In this document: positions 39,511-48,539 of the stretch, piece by piece | Layout of the letters: each line of letters starts with the position of its first letter | Numbering within the stretch: the stretch's first letter is position 1 | Source of the DNA: Thalassotalea ponticola | GTDB lineage: Bacteria; Pseudomonadota; Gammaproteobacteria; Enterobacterales; Alteromonadaceae | NCBI RefSeq assembly: GCF_041379045.1 | Contig: NZ_CP166871.1 | Span: 3,038,001 to 3,102,000 of the forward strand | Reading direction: 5' to 3' | Length of the DNA: 64,000 nt | Notes under the pieces: model-generated | The model's database searches: none | The model's input: the letters and a program-made list of their open reading frames with translations, nothing else | Told to the model about the DNA's origin: nothing | Position numbers and translations under genes: made by a program

Positions 39511-40341
39511 CTATATATGCAGGTGCCCGTCAAACACGTGTTCTGCAGGTCCTGTCATTTTTACGGGGTGTCCTGGCCCTTTCCAAAATATCTTCAGTTT
39601 ACCACCGGGTAGCTCCACGGTCACATTATTGGCCAGTTTCTGTTGATTCATGGCCACCACCACGGCTGCACATGCTCCGCTACCACAAGCCAGTGTTTCG
39701 CCCGTTCCTCGCTCGTAAACTCTCAGCTTAATGTATTTGTCTGAGACCCGCTCCATAAAGCCGATATTAGCGCCTTCGGGAAAGCGTTCATGTTGGGCAA
39801 GCTCTTTGCCTAAAGTCTCTACCTCAGCTCTGCTTACATCATCAACGCTGATCACACAATGGGGATTGCCCATTGATACCACACCGCAAAAAACGGTTTG
39901 AGTATCAGTGCGTAAAATGTAGGTGCCTTCTACCTTTTGTGCGGTAAATGGAACTTTTGCCGGTTCAAATACGGGCACCGGCATGGTAACTGTCACCTGT
40001 CCGTCGCGCTCTATATGCAAGGTCATTTTACCCGATGCGGTCGAAACCTTAACCTTATTCTTATTGGTTAGACCTTTCATTTTAACAAAGCGGGCAAAGC
40101 AACGAGCACCATTACCGCATTGATTGACTTCACTGCCATCCGCGTTGAATATGCGGTAGTGAAAATCCAAGTCGGGATCGTATGGCGGTTCGACAATGAG
40201 CAACTGATCAAAACCTATACCAAAGTGTCTATCAGCGAGTTTACTGATTTGATCTTTTGACAAAAAGACGTTTTGGGTGACGTTATCAAGCACTAAAAAA
40301 TCATTGCCTAAGCCGTGCATTTTCGAAAAATTCATCAACAT
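39511..40341 (-). CDS. dapF: Diaminopimelate epimerase
   Basis: 276 residues from ATG 40341 ([15 protein letters not shown]), which has a GAG about 10 bases upstream; 40335 (MNFSKM) or 40356 are alternatives. Interconverts LL- and meso-diaminopimelate for lysine and peptidoglycan. The two catalytic cysteines sit in NQCGNGARC near 72 and LACGSGACA near 218 (numbering from 40341). It is just downstream of lysA in one operon. Confidence 0.96.
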   Translation of the reverse strand: MLMNFSKMHGLGNDFLVLDNVTQNVFLSKDQISKLADRHFGIGFDQLLIVEPPYDPDLDFHYRIFNADGSEVNQCGNGARCFARFVKMKGLTNKNKVKVSTASGKMTLHIERDGQVTVTMPVPVFEPAKVPFTAQKVEGTYILRTDTQTVFCGVVSMGNPHCVISVDDVSRAEVETLGKELAQHERFPEGANIGFMERVSDKYIKLRVYERGTGETLACGSGACAAVVVAMNQQKLANNVTVELPGGKLKIFWKGPGHPVKMTGPAEHVFDGHLHI

Positions 40342-40359
40342 TGAGTGTCTACTCATAAC

Positions 40360-41607
40360 TTACGGTAATACCTGTTCACCTGACCACAAAGAATCAAGTG
40401 TTTCACGTTTGCGAATCAGGTAATGCTGCTCAGCATCCACCATGACTTCGGCTGCGCGAGGGCGCGAATTGTAATTAGAGCTCATGGCAAAGCCATAAGC
40501 GCCCGCTCCTCGAATGGCGAGCAAATCGCCGGTTGCTACCGCCAACTCTCGTTGCTTACCTAAAAAGTCGCCTGTTTCACACACCGGTCCGACAACATCG
40601 TAAACTTGAGCGGGAACTTTGTGATTGTGTTCCACGGCGATGATATCTTGCCATGCGTTATACAGCGACGGACGAAGGAGGTCATTCATTGCAGCATCAA
40701 CAATGGCAAAGTGTTTTTGCTGGTTAGTTTTTAAGTATTCCACTTGCGTCACTAAAATACCGGCATTAGCCATAATTGCCCGACCCGGTTCATAAATCAG
40801 GGTCAAGTCGACCCCTTTGAGCTTGTCGGCTATCGCTTTGGCATACACACTTGGGTGAGGCGGTTGTTCACCTTGATACGGTACGCCAAGACCGCCACCA
40901 ATATCAAGGTGCGATAACTCGATGCCTAAAGCTTTGAGTCGTTCGACTAACACCAGCACTCGATCCAATGCATCTAAAAACGGTTGCACTTCGGTTAATT
41001 GTGAACCGATGTGACAGTCGACCCCTTTGATCTCGATATGAGACAATTGATGCGCTTGCTGATACACCTCTAATGCGCGCTCAATTTCAATGCCAAATTT
41101 ATTGTCTTTTAGACCGGTAGATATGTATGGGTGCGTGCCCGCATCCACATCAGGGTTGACCCGAATTGAAATAGGCGCTTTGACATTGAGCGATGCTGCT
41201 ACCTCATTGATGCGTGCGAGCTCGGCTTGTGACTCCACATTAAAACAGTAAATTCCCTGTTCAAGCGCATAGCCAATTTCATCGGTTGTTTTGCCAACGC
41301 CAGAGAAAACGACTTTACCCGGATCGCCACCGGCTTGAATCACGCGAGCCAGCTCACCTTTTGAGACAATGTCAAAACCACTACCTAAACGCGCCAACAC
41401 GTTGAGTACCGCCAAATTTGAATTGGCTTTCACCGCATAACAAATCATGTGATTTCGACCTTTGGCGGCATCGGCAAAAGCGTACCAATGGCGTTCAATA
41501 GTCGCGCGAGAATAAATGTAAAGTGGCGTGCCATAGCGTCTGGCCAACGCCTGAACGTCGCATTGTTCAGCGAATAAATGATCACCTTTGCGATTAAAAA
41601 AATCCAT
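40360..41607 (-). CDS. lysA: Diaminopimelate decarboxylase
   Basis: 415 residues, fold-type III PLP enzyme making L-lysine from meso-DAP. PLP lysine in CYAVKANSN near 58, GVDCHIGSQL near 195, EPGRAI near 275, and the substrate-binding GPVCETGDFLG near 345. It follows lptM by about 30 bases and precedes dapF, the usual lptM-lysA-dapF order. Confidence 0.97.
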   Translation of the reverse strand: MDFFNRKGDHLFAEQCDVQALARRYGTPLYIYSRATIERHWYAFADAAKGRNHMICYAVKANSNLAVLNVLARLGSGFDIVSKGELARVIQAGGDPGKVVFSGVGKTTDEIGYALEQGIYCFNVESQAELARINEVAASLNVKAPISIRVNPDVDAGTHPYISTGLKDNKFGIEIERALEVYQQAHQLSHIEIKGVDCHIGSQLTEVQPFLDALDRVLVLVERLKALGIELSHLDIGGGLGVPYQGEQPPHPSVYAKAIADKLKGVDLTLIYEPGRAIMANAGILVTQVEYLKTNQQKHFAIVDAAMNDLLRPSLYNAWQDIIAVEHNHKVPAQVYDVVGPVCETGDFLGKQRELAVATGDLLAIRGAGAYGFAMSSNYNSRPRAAEVMVDAEQHYLIRKRETLDSLWSGEQVLP

Positions 41608-41637
41608 ACGTCTCCCAGCTCAACTAATGCCGATTAA

Positions 41638-41820
41638 CTACCGCTTACCGGTATTATTTGGGTTCGCCTGACCAGCTTCGTTTGGCGCTTCTACCGCCGA
41701 TTTACTCTGCTCGTTAGTGTCTGTTGGCGCCGCTTCATATAAAGGGCCTTTTTGACCACAAGCTGCTAACAGCGATAAAGCAACACAGAACCACGGTAGT
41801 AAACGTAATTTATTAACCAT
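41638..41820 (-). CDS. lptM: LPS translocon maturation lipoprotein LptM (YifL)
   Basis: 60-residue lipoprotein. Signal peptide ends LLAAC (Cys 21), then GQKGPLY, the conserved YifL/LptM motif; the rest is low-complexity. In E. coli LptM assists LptD disulfide maturation at the outer membrane. Placement before lysA is conserved. A TATAAT on the minus strand (41850-41855) could be the -10 for lptM-lysA-dapF. Confidence 0.92.
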   Translation of the reverse strand: MVNKLRLLPWFCVALSLLAACGQKGPLYEAAPTDTNEQSKSAVEAPNEAGQANPNNTGKR

Positions 41821-41981
41821 TTTATTGATCGCATTGATGAGGTAATAGCATTATAATCGCACTTAACGAACAAAATACCAAGCCAAAAAAACGTTAAAAA
41901 TTGCCCTTTTAGCGTTCAATAGACAAATTTTTGGCCGACGTCGTATGAACTGTATCCAAATTGACAAAATAAGGTTTTCGC

Positions 41982-42314
41982 ATGAATGACAGCCAATATA
42001 ACTTAATGGCCGACGAGTTGTTACTCGCGGTAGAAGAAGCGATTGATGACTGTGATGTTGATATTGATTATGAGTCTGCAGGAGGCTTACTTACCTTGAT
42101 GTTCACCACCGGTGAGCACCGCGGTTCTAAAATTATTATCAATAAACAAGCGCCTTTACATGAAATTTGGGTTGCGACTAAATTCAACGGTCACCACTTT
42201 ACTTATCAGAGTGAGCAATGGATCGATAAGCGAGGCGGTGGCGAGTTTTGGCAATTTTTATCGCAAGCGGTCAGCCTACAGGCAGGACAAGACATTACCC
42301 TAAGCGAACAATAG
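41982..42314 (+). CDS. cyaY: Frataxin-like iron donor CyaY
   Basis: 110 residues. Acidic N-terminal helix rich in Glu/Asp (LLAVEEAIDDCDVDIDYE, about 14-31), then beta strands with IIINKQAPLHEIWVATK and HHFTYQ. Regulates iron delivery to IscS for Fe-S assembly. It is divergent from lptM, as in many gammaproteobacteria, and read in the same direction as hemC 22 bases downstream. Confidence 0.94.
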   Translation: MNDSQYNLMADELLLAVEEAIDDCDVDIDYESAGGLLTLMFTTGEHRGSKIIINKQAPLHEIWVATKFNGHHFTYQSEQWIDKRGGGEFWQFLSQAVSLQAGQDITLSEQ

Positions 42315-42336
42315 CGCTCTTTAATCGAAAGCAGAG

Positions 42337-43269
42337 ATGATGAAACAGACATTAAAAATTGCCACCCGTAAAAGTGCTTTGGCCCTGTGGCAGGCCGAAT
42401 ATGTGAAAGCACGACTTGAACACTACCATCCCGACTTAATCGTAGAGCTGCTACCTATGGTGACTAAGGGTGACATCATACTCGATTCACCGTTGTCGAA
42501 AGTTGGCGGGAAAGGCCTATTTGTAAAAGAGCTGGAAGTCGCGATGCTCGAAGGCAAGGCCGATATTGCTGTGCACTCGATGAAAGATGTACCAGTCGAC
42601 TTTCCCGATGGGCTGGGGCTGCACGTTATTTGTGAGCGAGAAGACCCTCGCGATGCCTTTGTCTCAAATCACATAGCGAGCTTTGAGCAACTACCACAAG
42701 GCGCGATAGTGGGTACTTCGAGCCTGCGTCGCCAGTGTCAAATAAAAGCGATGCGTCCAGATCTCGATGTTCGAGACTTGCGCGGTAATGTCAATACCCG
42801 CTTGGCGAAGCTTGACGACGGCCAATACGATGCGATTATTTTAGCCGCGGCAGGCTTAATTCGCTTGGAAATGGCAGAGCGTATTCGCCAATACATTGAA
42901 CCAGAGATCATGCTTCCGGCAAATGGTCAAGGTGCTGTTGGTATTGAGTGTCGCACCGACGACGAGCGCGTCAAGGCTTTATTAGCACCGCTGGAGCACA
43001 GTGAAACACGTCATCGCGTATTAGCTGAACGCGCAATGAATCGCGCCCTGCAAGGCGGTTGCCAGGTCCCGATTGGCAGCTATGCAACTATGGATGGCGA
43101 GACCCTTTATTTGCGCGGTTTAGTCGGTGCTATCGACGGTAGCCGCATTCTAGAGGCCGAGATCAGCGGCGGTGTTAACGACGCAGAGGCACTTGGTGAA
43201 CAGCTGGCTCAACAACTGCTTGATCTAGGAGCAGATACTATATTAAAACAGGTGTATGGCGAACAATAA
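42337..43269 (+). CDS. hemC: Porphobilinogen deaminase
   Basis: 310 residues. Builds hydroxymethylbilane from four porphobilinogens. Blocks: [54 protein letters not shown], and the dipyrromethane-binding Cys in [10 protein letters not shown] near 242. Start 42337 or the adjacent ATG 42340. Heads a translationally coupled hemC-hemD-hemX-hemY operon; hemD begins 14 bases inside its end. Confidence 0.97.
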   Translation: MMKQTLKIATRKSALALWQAEYVKARLEHYHPDLIVELLPMVTKGDIILDSPLSKVGGKGLFVKELEVAMLEGKADIAVHSMKDVPVDFPDGLGLHVICEREDPRDAFVSNHIASFEQLPQGAIVGTSSLRRQCQIKAMRPDLDVRDLRGNVNTRLAKLDDGQYDAIILAAAGLIRLEMAERIRQYIEPEIMLPANGQGAVGIECRTDDERVKALLAPLEHSETRHRVLAERAMNRALQGGCQVPIGSYATMDGETLYLRGLVGAIDGSRILEAEISGGVNDAEALGEQLAQQLLDLGADTILKQVYGEQ

Positions 43270-44017
43270 TCTCAACATCCTGATCACTCGGCCTCAGCCA
43301 AAATCACAGGAGCTAGCAACCGTGCTCGCTCCTGTTGCCAACCTCATTGAAATCTGTCCTTTACTACACATACAACCTTTGCCTATCGATCAACATCAAT
43401 GGCATTCACTGAGCCAGCAACCGCCAGATATCCTAATTTTTATCAGTCCTGCGGCAGCTCAATTTGGCGTCGACCTATTACCTCGACACATTTTTAACCA
43501 TGCCAAAGTAATCAGTGTCGGTGCAGCAACGGCCAAGCAGTTAAGCGATGCGGGAATCAGCGACATTGAGACGCCTTTGGTGGAGACTAGTGAAGGTCTG
43601 CTCGAACTCACATCACTGCATCACGTAGCGCAAAAACGCATTGTCATTGTACGCGGCAACGGCGGTCGCGAATTGTTACACGAGCAGTTAACCGATCGGG
43701 GCGCAAATGTCACCTATACTGAAGTGTACCAACGTCAATGGTTAACATTATCAGAACAACAAACGATTGATAAATGGCGTAAACAGAAAATTAATTGTAT
43801 TGTAGTGACATCAAGCCAACTACTTGAAAAGACACTATCTTTAATAGATGACTTGGCATTTGCCAATCAGTGCAGTTGGATAGTCGTAAGCCAGCGCTGC
43901 AAACAGCGGGCAGAGCAGTTAGGTTTGAAGAAGGTTATCAATAGCCAAGGGGCAAGCCATACCAGTATATTGGCGAGCATAACCGAACAGCTAACGGAAA
44001 ATACGCATGACAAGTAA
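43256..44017 (+). CDS. hemD: Uroporphyrinogen-III synthase
   Basis: 253 residues. Poorly conserved family recognised by [15 protein letters not shown] at the start, [14 protein letters not shown] near 62, [15 protein letters not shown] near 85, and [13 protein letters not shown] near 128, plus position. Cyclises hydroxymethylbilane with ring-D inversion. Overlaps hemC by 14 and hemX by 11 bases, indicating translational coupling. Confidence 0.94.
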   Translation: MANNNLNILITRPQPKSQELATVLAPVANLIEICPLLHIQPLPIDQHQWHSLSQQPPDILIFISPAAAQFGVDLLPRHIFNHAKVISVGAATAKQLSDAGISDIETPLVETSEGLLELTSLHHVAQKRIVIVRGNGGRELLHEQLTDRGANVTYTEVYQRQWLTLSEQQTIDKWRKQKINCIVVTSSQLLEKTLSLIDDLAFANQCSWIVVSQRCKQRAEQLGLKKVINSQGASHTSILASITEQLTENTHDK

Positions 44018-45314
44018 AGACAACGACAAGCCGTCACCATCAGCCGACAACGACAACAAAAAAGTAAGTGCTGCCGATGCGGCGAAAATGGCGGCTCAAG
44101 CAAAATCAAATATTTCACCGCAATCAGGTCCATCAACCGAATCATCGACCAAGCAACCGAGTCGCGGCCAGGAAAAAACCAACAAAAAAAACCTGAGTGT
44201 AGAGGCAAATGATAGCGTTCGTGCTGCAACTAATAAGGCCAGTAATCAATCAACCACCTCAAAAACGGCGATATTGGCATTGCTGTTAGCGTTATCTGCC
44301 ATTGGTGGTGTCGGTGGCCTGTACTATTTTCAAAATCAGCAACTCACACAAACACAGCAACAAGTGAGCAGTGCAAGTCAGCAGCGCATTGAACAATTAA
44401 CGCAAACGGTGGAACAACAGCTAGCGACGATGAAAAAGGCACAACAGCAGCAAGTTAGTGACGTTATTAGCGATGTTGAACAACGCAACAAAAATCGCCT
44501 CGCCGAGCTCGAAGCACAAATTAGTCAATTACTTGAGCGCCAACCGCAAAATTGGCAAATTACCGAGGCGGAGTATCTCGCACGCATGGCCGGCCGCGTA
44601 CTGTGGCTAGAAAAAGATACCGCCACGGCAATTAGCCTGTTAAAAGATGCCAATGCGCGCCTTGTAGAACTGAAAGATCCGCGTTTGTACTCTATTCGGG
44701 AATTACTGCACAAGGACATTGAATCACTGGCAACGTTACCGGCATTGGATAGAGGTGATTTGATCCTGGCGTTAATGGCATTAAGCGAACAAGTTGATCA
44801 ATTACCTCTGTCGTCTGCGCAGGTTCCGCAATCGATCGAAACCACAACCAGTAATGCACTGAGTGAAGACGTCAGTGACTGGCGAGAGAACTTGGCCAAG
44901 AGTTGGCGTAAATTCAAGCGTGAATTTATCACCATTAGCTACCGCCAAGGCAATGTTGAGCCGTTGTTGGCGGCTGATCAAAGTCAAAACTTGATCCAAA
45001 ATATGCAGCTGAAGTTTCAACTTGCGCAGTGGGCGGCTGCAAAAGGTGAAACTGAACTGTATCAGCAAACCATGCAAAGTATCAGTCAATGGCTAAGTGA
45101 TTATTTCGATATGACCGAGGCTAAGACACAGCGCTTTAACGCCCGCTTAATTGAGTTAAGTGTCAAACCAGTGACCGTTGACTACCCTCAACAACTGCAA
45201 TCGCAACAAGCATTGAGAAAACTATTGGACGGTAACGGCCTCAAGCAAACGCCAGCAGCAAAAGAAAAGCAGGCCGAGTCATTGCCGTCTGCATCATCTG
45301 AGGGCGATAGTTAA
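44007..45314 (+). CDS. hemX: HemX family membrane protein
   Basis: 435 residues. Ser/Lys-rich cytosolic N-terminus (1-85), one membrane segment (about 87-108), then a Gln-rich coiled coil and an alpha-helical extracytoplasmic domain with ITEAEYLARMAGRVLWLEKD near 186-205. Despite its name, the proteobacterial HemX role is not established; it is not the uroporphyrinogen methyltransferase itself. The hemY ATG overlaps its TAA by one base. Confidence 0.9.
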   Translation: MTSKDNDKPSPSADNDNKKVSAADAAKMAAQAKSNISPQSGPSTESSTKQPSRGQEKTNKKNLSVEANDSVRAATNKASNQSTTSKTAILALLLALSAIGGVGGLYYFQNQQLTQTQQQVSSASQQRIEQLTQTVEQQLATMKKAQQQQVSDVISDVEQRNKNRLAELEAQISQLLERQPQNWQITEAEYLARMAGRVLWLEKDTATAISLLKDANARLVELKDPRLYSIRELLHKDIESLATLPALDRGDLILALMALSEQVDQLPLSSAQVPQSIETTTSNALSEDVSDWRENLAKSWRKFKREFITISYRQGNVEPLLAADQSQNLIQNMQLKFQLAQWAAAKGETELYQQTMQSISQWLSDYFDMTEAKTQRFNARLIELSVKPVTVDYPQQLQSQQALRKLLDGNGLKQTPAAKEKQAESLPSASSEGDS

Positions 45315-46486
45315 TGAAAAAAATATTACTTGTCCTCGCTCTGCTAACGGCTATTGCCGTCGCGCCATTTTTGATCGATGAAAAAGGCTACATCCTAATA
45401 GCCATGGGTAATTTAACCATTGAAATGACCGTGGTTAGCGCTTTGTTGATGTTAGTTATCGGTACTATCGTTGGGTTATTATTAATTTCAATCATTCGCT
45501 TTGGTTGGAAGATGACTTCATCGACATGGCGCAAGCTGTTGTTTTCAAACGAAGCGAAAGCGAACAAAGCGTTTCAACAAGGTCTTGGTGCATATCTTCT
45601 TGGCGATTATCAAAATGCTGAAACACTGCTTGCTAACAGCGCTGAAAAGGTACAATTTAGCAATACCGCTTGGCTATTCGCGGCAAAATCAAGTGATGCG
45701 TTAAACAACAATGCCAATACACAAAACTACTTGCAATTATTGGTTGAGCACCCTGATGCCAAGCAAGATTTTAGCATCGAAAGCTTGTTGCTAACGGCCA
45801 AATTACAAATGCAGTTAGGCTATTTTGACAAAGCACGACAGTTACTCAACGATAACCACACACTAATTGGTCACGATACTCGGTTGATTGCCCTGGACAT
45901 TGACATTAACACCGCTCTGGACAACTACAATGCGGCACTCGATGGTTTAAAGCGTCTGAGAAAACGCAAAGATATCTCAACTGAGACTTTGTACGAACTT
46001 GAATATGCCGCCTATAAAGGGCTCTATGACCAACTTACTCGCGACAAGAGCATTGATGCCGTCAGTTCACATTATCAAAGCTTATCGCGCAAGGAAAAAC
46101 AAAGTGAAGGCGTGGTATTAGCCTACGCTGATACCTTAATTGCCAACGGACTGAGTAAAGACTTTGAAGGGTTGGTGCTACCTCACATCAATCGCAAGTC
46201 TTCAACTCACTTTATCAACGCCTTGAAAACGTTACCAGTGCGTCACGCCCAGCACGTTATTGATAGTATTCAAAAGCTGTTGCAAAAGAATCCCGATAAC
46301 CCGGTGTGGTTAAGTGCGCTTGCCCACCTGTGCTATGCCGACAAGCAAATTGACAAAGCGCAAAAGGCATTTGTTAGTTTATTTAAAATTAGGCGAGACA
46401 AAGCCGATTTACTCACCTACGCGCGTTTACTTGAAGAGCAAGGCGAACACCAGCAAGCCAATCGAATCTATCGGGAATTAAATTAA
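45314..46486 (+). CDS. hemY: HemY family TPR membrane protein
   Basis: 390 residues. Two N-terminal membrane segments (about 3-20 and 40-65), then FSNEAKANKAFQQGLGAYLLGDY and several TPR-like helical pairs to the end. Proteobacterial HemY is a porphyrin-pathway partner of unknown biochemical role and is unrelated to the protoporphyrinogen oxidase of that name. It starts within the hemX stop codon. Confidence 0.9.
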   Translation: MKKILLVLALLTAIAVAPFLIDEKGYILIAMGNLTIEMTVVSALLMLVIGTIVGLLLISIIRFGWKMTSSTWRKLLFSNEAKANKAFQQGLGAYLLGDYQNAETLLANSAEKVQFSNTAWLFAAKSSDALNNNANTQNYLQLLVEHPDAKQDFSIESLLLTAKLQMQLGYFDKARQLLNDNHTLIGHDTRLIALDIDINTALDNYNAALDGLKRLRKRKDISTETLYELEYAAYKGLYDQLTRDKSIDAVSSHYQSLSRKEKQSEGVVLAYADTLIANGLSKDFEGLVLPHINRKSSTHFINALKTLPVRHAQHVIDSIQKLLQKNPDNPVWLSALAHLCYADKQIDKAQKAFVSLFKIRRDKADLLTYARLLEEQGEHQQANRIYRELN

Positions 46487-47629
46487 GTGTTAAAGCAATC
46501 AGTATTGATGCTAGCGATTGCTAGCATCAGCTTTTTAGGTTGGGCCAATGGCCCTCGATTTGAACTAGAAAACAACCCAGACATTGGCCAGATGACGCTA
46601 CAAAAAGTCAGTGACCTGTGCTTTGTTGCCGATAATACCAATGCCTATCTGCAAAACCCTGAATTGGCCAGCAGAGACAAACAAAGCGTACATCAGGGAC
46701 ATGTATTTGACCAAGGTGTAACCCTTGCTCGAGTACAACGCACACTGCAATTTATTTGCGATACCTATCGCTTTGATGTGCGCAATAACCAACCGAGTCG
46801 CTTACACGATGTCAACTTTATCAAGCAGCACTTTGACTTTTATCGTTGGTACCCAGATAAGACAACCGCTTCTCACATTGCCAGCAAAAGCCTCAATGAC
46901 GCGAAGCAACGCATGCTAAACGATATTCCGAGCGACCAATTATTTATAACTAAATATTACACCAAGCGGTTAACCGCCAGTGAACAAAAATCAAAACAGT
47001 ACCCACAGGCACTGTATGCCTTGCCGTTTGATGAGCAAGGTTTGAGTAAGCAACAAGCGCTCGCTCAGTCTAACTCGCTAACTCGCTTTAAATATACTCG
47101 TCAGCAAATTATCGATGGAGCTTTGTTGGCAAATAAGCTTGCGCAACCCTTGGTATGGCTAAGCGAAGAAGCCTTACACGACGTATTGTTACAAGGTACC
47201 GGGGTGCTTGATGTCAATGGCCGTACCCGCTACTTTAACGTACACCGTAACAATGGCATTGAATACGATTACGCGCTGGGTAAACGCGAACAACAACGCT
47301 ATTGGTATTTTGCTGAAGTACCCGGCATCATGGGCTACGGCGATAGGTTAGAAGATAAAATTGAAGTGCGCCCGCATGTCACCTTTGCCGGTAATGTCAC
47401 TCAACTTGGTTTGGGCAAATTAATCATGATTAATTACCAAGCAAACGGCCGTTCAACCAGCCAAATGGCTGTTTTGGCCGATACCGGTGGAGCGTTCGAC
47501 AATAATTTATTTCAATTGGATTTGTTAGTCGATAGTTACGCTGGATGGAGTGATTATCACGAGGCAAACAAGCACCTCCCCGATTACGCCAAGGCATGGG
47601 TTATGCTGATCAAACAACCAGAAAAATAA
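46487..47629 (+). CDS. Uncharacterised exported protein, possible 3D/MltA-like domain
   Basis: 380 residues; not confidently recognised. It begins with GTG directly after the hemY TAA, so it is coupled to the hem operon. The signal peptide (about 1-20, cleavage near GWANG) predicts a periplasmic location. Near residues 330-350 MAVLADTGGAFDNNLFQLD resembles the 3D domain (Asp-Thr-Gly-Gly) of MltA lytic transglycosylases and related cell-wall proteins. The rest shows no motif I can name. A cell-wall role is possible but inferred from this short match only. Confidence 0.7.
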   Translation: MLKQSVLMLAIASISFLGWANGPRFELENNPDIGQMTLQKVSDLCFVADNTNAYLQNPELASRDKQSVHQGHVFDQGVTLARVQRTLQFICDTYRFDVRNNQPSRLHDVNFIKQHFDFYRWYPDKTTASHIASKSLNDAKQRMLNDIPSDQLFITKYYTKRLTASEQKSKQYPQALYALPFDEQGLSKQQALAQSNSLTRFKYTRQQIIDGALLANKLAQPLVWLSEEALHDVLLQGTGVLDVNGRTRYFNVHRNNGIEYDYALGKREQQRYWYFAEVPGIMGYGDRLEDKIEVRPHVTFAGNVTQLGLGKLIMINYQANGRSTSQMAVLADTGGAFDNNLFQLDLLVDSYAGWSDYHEANKHLPDYAKAWVMLIKQPEK

Positions 47630-47633
47630 TGCC

Positions 47634-47711
47634 GTCATCCCATCATGTTTTTCGACTGCAAGGATGCTGGAGTTAGAGCAACGCATGGAGCAGTTGCCGA
47701 AGATGGGATCT
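47634..47711. repeat. Dispersed intergenic repeat, copy 1 (long form)
   Basis: Begins GTCATCCCATCATG and ends AGATGGGATCTC; the ATCCCATC/GATGGGAT ends are inverted. About 50 bases of unrelated sequence lie between. The same ends occur in copy 2 at 47788-47818, as in short GTCATCCC-type intergenic repeats common in bacteria. Confidence 0.6.
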
Positions 47712-47787
47712 CTATTCATTTTAATGTGGCTTTGATAGGCAGCTTTGTGCCAGTCAGAGTCGCTCAAATAATTACAAACAATTCAGC

Positions 47788-47818
47788 GTCATCCCATCAT
47801 GCTTTTGGATGGGATCTC
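47788..47818. repeat. Dispersed intergenic repeat, copy 2 (short form)
   Basis: GTCATCCCATCATG identical to copy 1 for 14 bases, then the mirror arm GATGGGAT (47808-47815). The 8-bp arms (47791-47798 with 47808-47815) form a perfect hairpin over nine bases. Confidence 0.65.
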
Positions 47819-47903
47819 CTTCAGTTTCGATGTAGCTTGACCGGCCGAAAAGTGCCATTTTCTGCCCGTTAGCAATTGCTAATATACGCTGGTTTCGAGG
47901 TAA

Positions 47904-47998
47904 TAACACCTCAATAAGTGGCGCAAAATAGTTGGCTAAAATAAGCGAGGCACGAGCGCAGCCAACTGTTTTGCGTCCATGACTTTATTGCCTTGTTA
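47904..47998 (-). other. attC-like integron recombination site
   Basis: A 95-base imperfect palindrome of about 30 pairs. Outer stem TAACA/TGTTA (47904-47908 with 47994-47998), then three unpaired bases on each side, then a long inner stem with bulged bases on one side only, ending in AGTTGGCT (47930-47937) with AGCCAACT (47960-47967) around a 22-base loop. Outer AAC/GTT stem, unpaired spacer, long inner stem and extra-helical bases are the architecture of attC sites. It overlaps the stop codon of the neighbouring minus-strand gene, as attC sites do in gene cassettes. No integrase gene is in the window. Confidence 0.7.
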
Positions 47999-48232
47999 TG
48001 GGGATCTGCGCAACTTAAAAAGCTTAAATAAAAAGGCTAAACCAAAACAAATTAAACAAAGGGTTATAAAGCGATCAAAATTTGCTATATGAGTATTGTC
48101 AATATTCTCAGGAGATGAAAAAGCGCCTAAGAAATATAAGCCGATTGTCCATCCGACCAAAATCGGGCTGAATTTGTCAAACGCAAAATGAAAAGCATTC
48201 TTGACGTCCTCTAACACTCTTTTGATCCTCAT
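47996..48232 (-). CDS. Hypothetical small membrane protein (possible integron cassette gene)
   Basis: 78 residues, no family recognised. A charged N-terminal helix (MRIKRVLEDVKNAF) is followed by two membrane segments (about 23-41 and 53-71) and a basic tail, suggesting an inner-membrane protein. Its TAA is the first part of the attC-like palindrome. The ATG has only a weak ribosome-binding site. Base composition is more AT-rich than the flanking hem genes, consistent with transfer. Confidence 0.6.
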   Translation of the reverse strand: MRIKRVLEDVKNAFHFAFDKFSPILVGWTIGLYFLGAFSSPENIDNTHIANFDRFITLCLICFGLAFLFKLFKLRRSP

Positions 48233-48513
48233 AACAGTTGCAATAAGTGGAAATATCCATGAAACACGGAATTATTCCACGTTTTATTAAATGATAATTA
48301 TCGGTATTACTAAACCGACCGTTGATCGCTCGCAACAGCCGTTCGTCAGTGCATGTATTAATCAATAACTTACGCTCTAACTACGACCGATGCAAACCTA
48401 CCAACAGCGGTCAGCTATGAAAGATGTCGAACGTTATTACAACGAAAGAACATTTAGCTTGACTGAATGGTTAAACATCAGAAACATAGATGCTCGATAG
48501 AGTTTAAACTGCG
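48233..48513. other. AT-rich gap with no convincing gene
   Basis: About 280 bases. A minus-strand TTG-led frame (48177-48365, 62 codons) and a 27-codon plus-strand frame starting ATG at 48417 are present, but neither has a family match or good start signals. AATAAC (48364-48369) and GTTATT (48433-48438) are inverted and enclose a GACCG/CGGTC stem; this could be a degenerate attC-like site but pairing between is poor. Confidence 0.4.
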
Positions 48514-48539
48514 TTTTTAACTATCTAAGTAGTTAAAAA
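48514..48539 (-). terminator. AT-rich hairpin at the end of the barrel-protein gene
   Basis: A perfect 10-bp stem (TTTTTAACTA with TAGTTAAAAA) over TCTAAG overlaps the stop codon of the minus-strand gene. Low GC makes strength uncertain. Confidence 0.45.

Noticed and set aside
47645..47872. 75-codon plus-strand frame across the GTCATCCC repeats
   Set aside because: It runs through repeat copies and non-coding sequence with no start signal.
48177..48365. 62-codon minus-strand frame (TTG start) overlapping the cassette gene
   Set aside because: Overlaps the better 78-codon frame, has no ribosome-binding site or family resemblance, and a non-ATG start.
48417..48500. 27-codon plus-strand frame beginning MKDVERYYNER
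   Set aside because: Too short and lacks a convincing ribosome-binding site; could be a remnant but cannot be supported.
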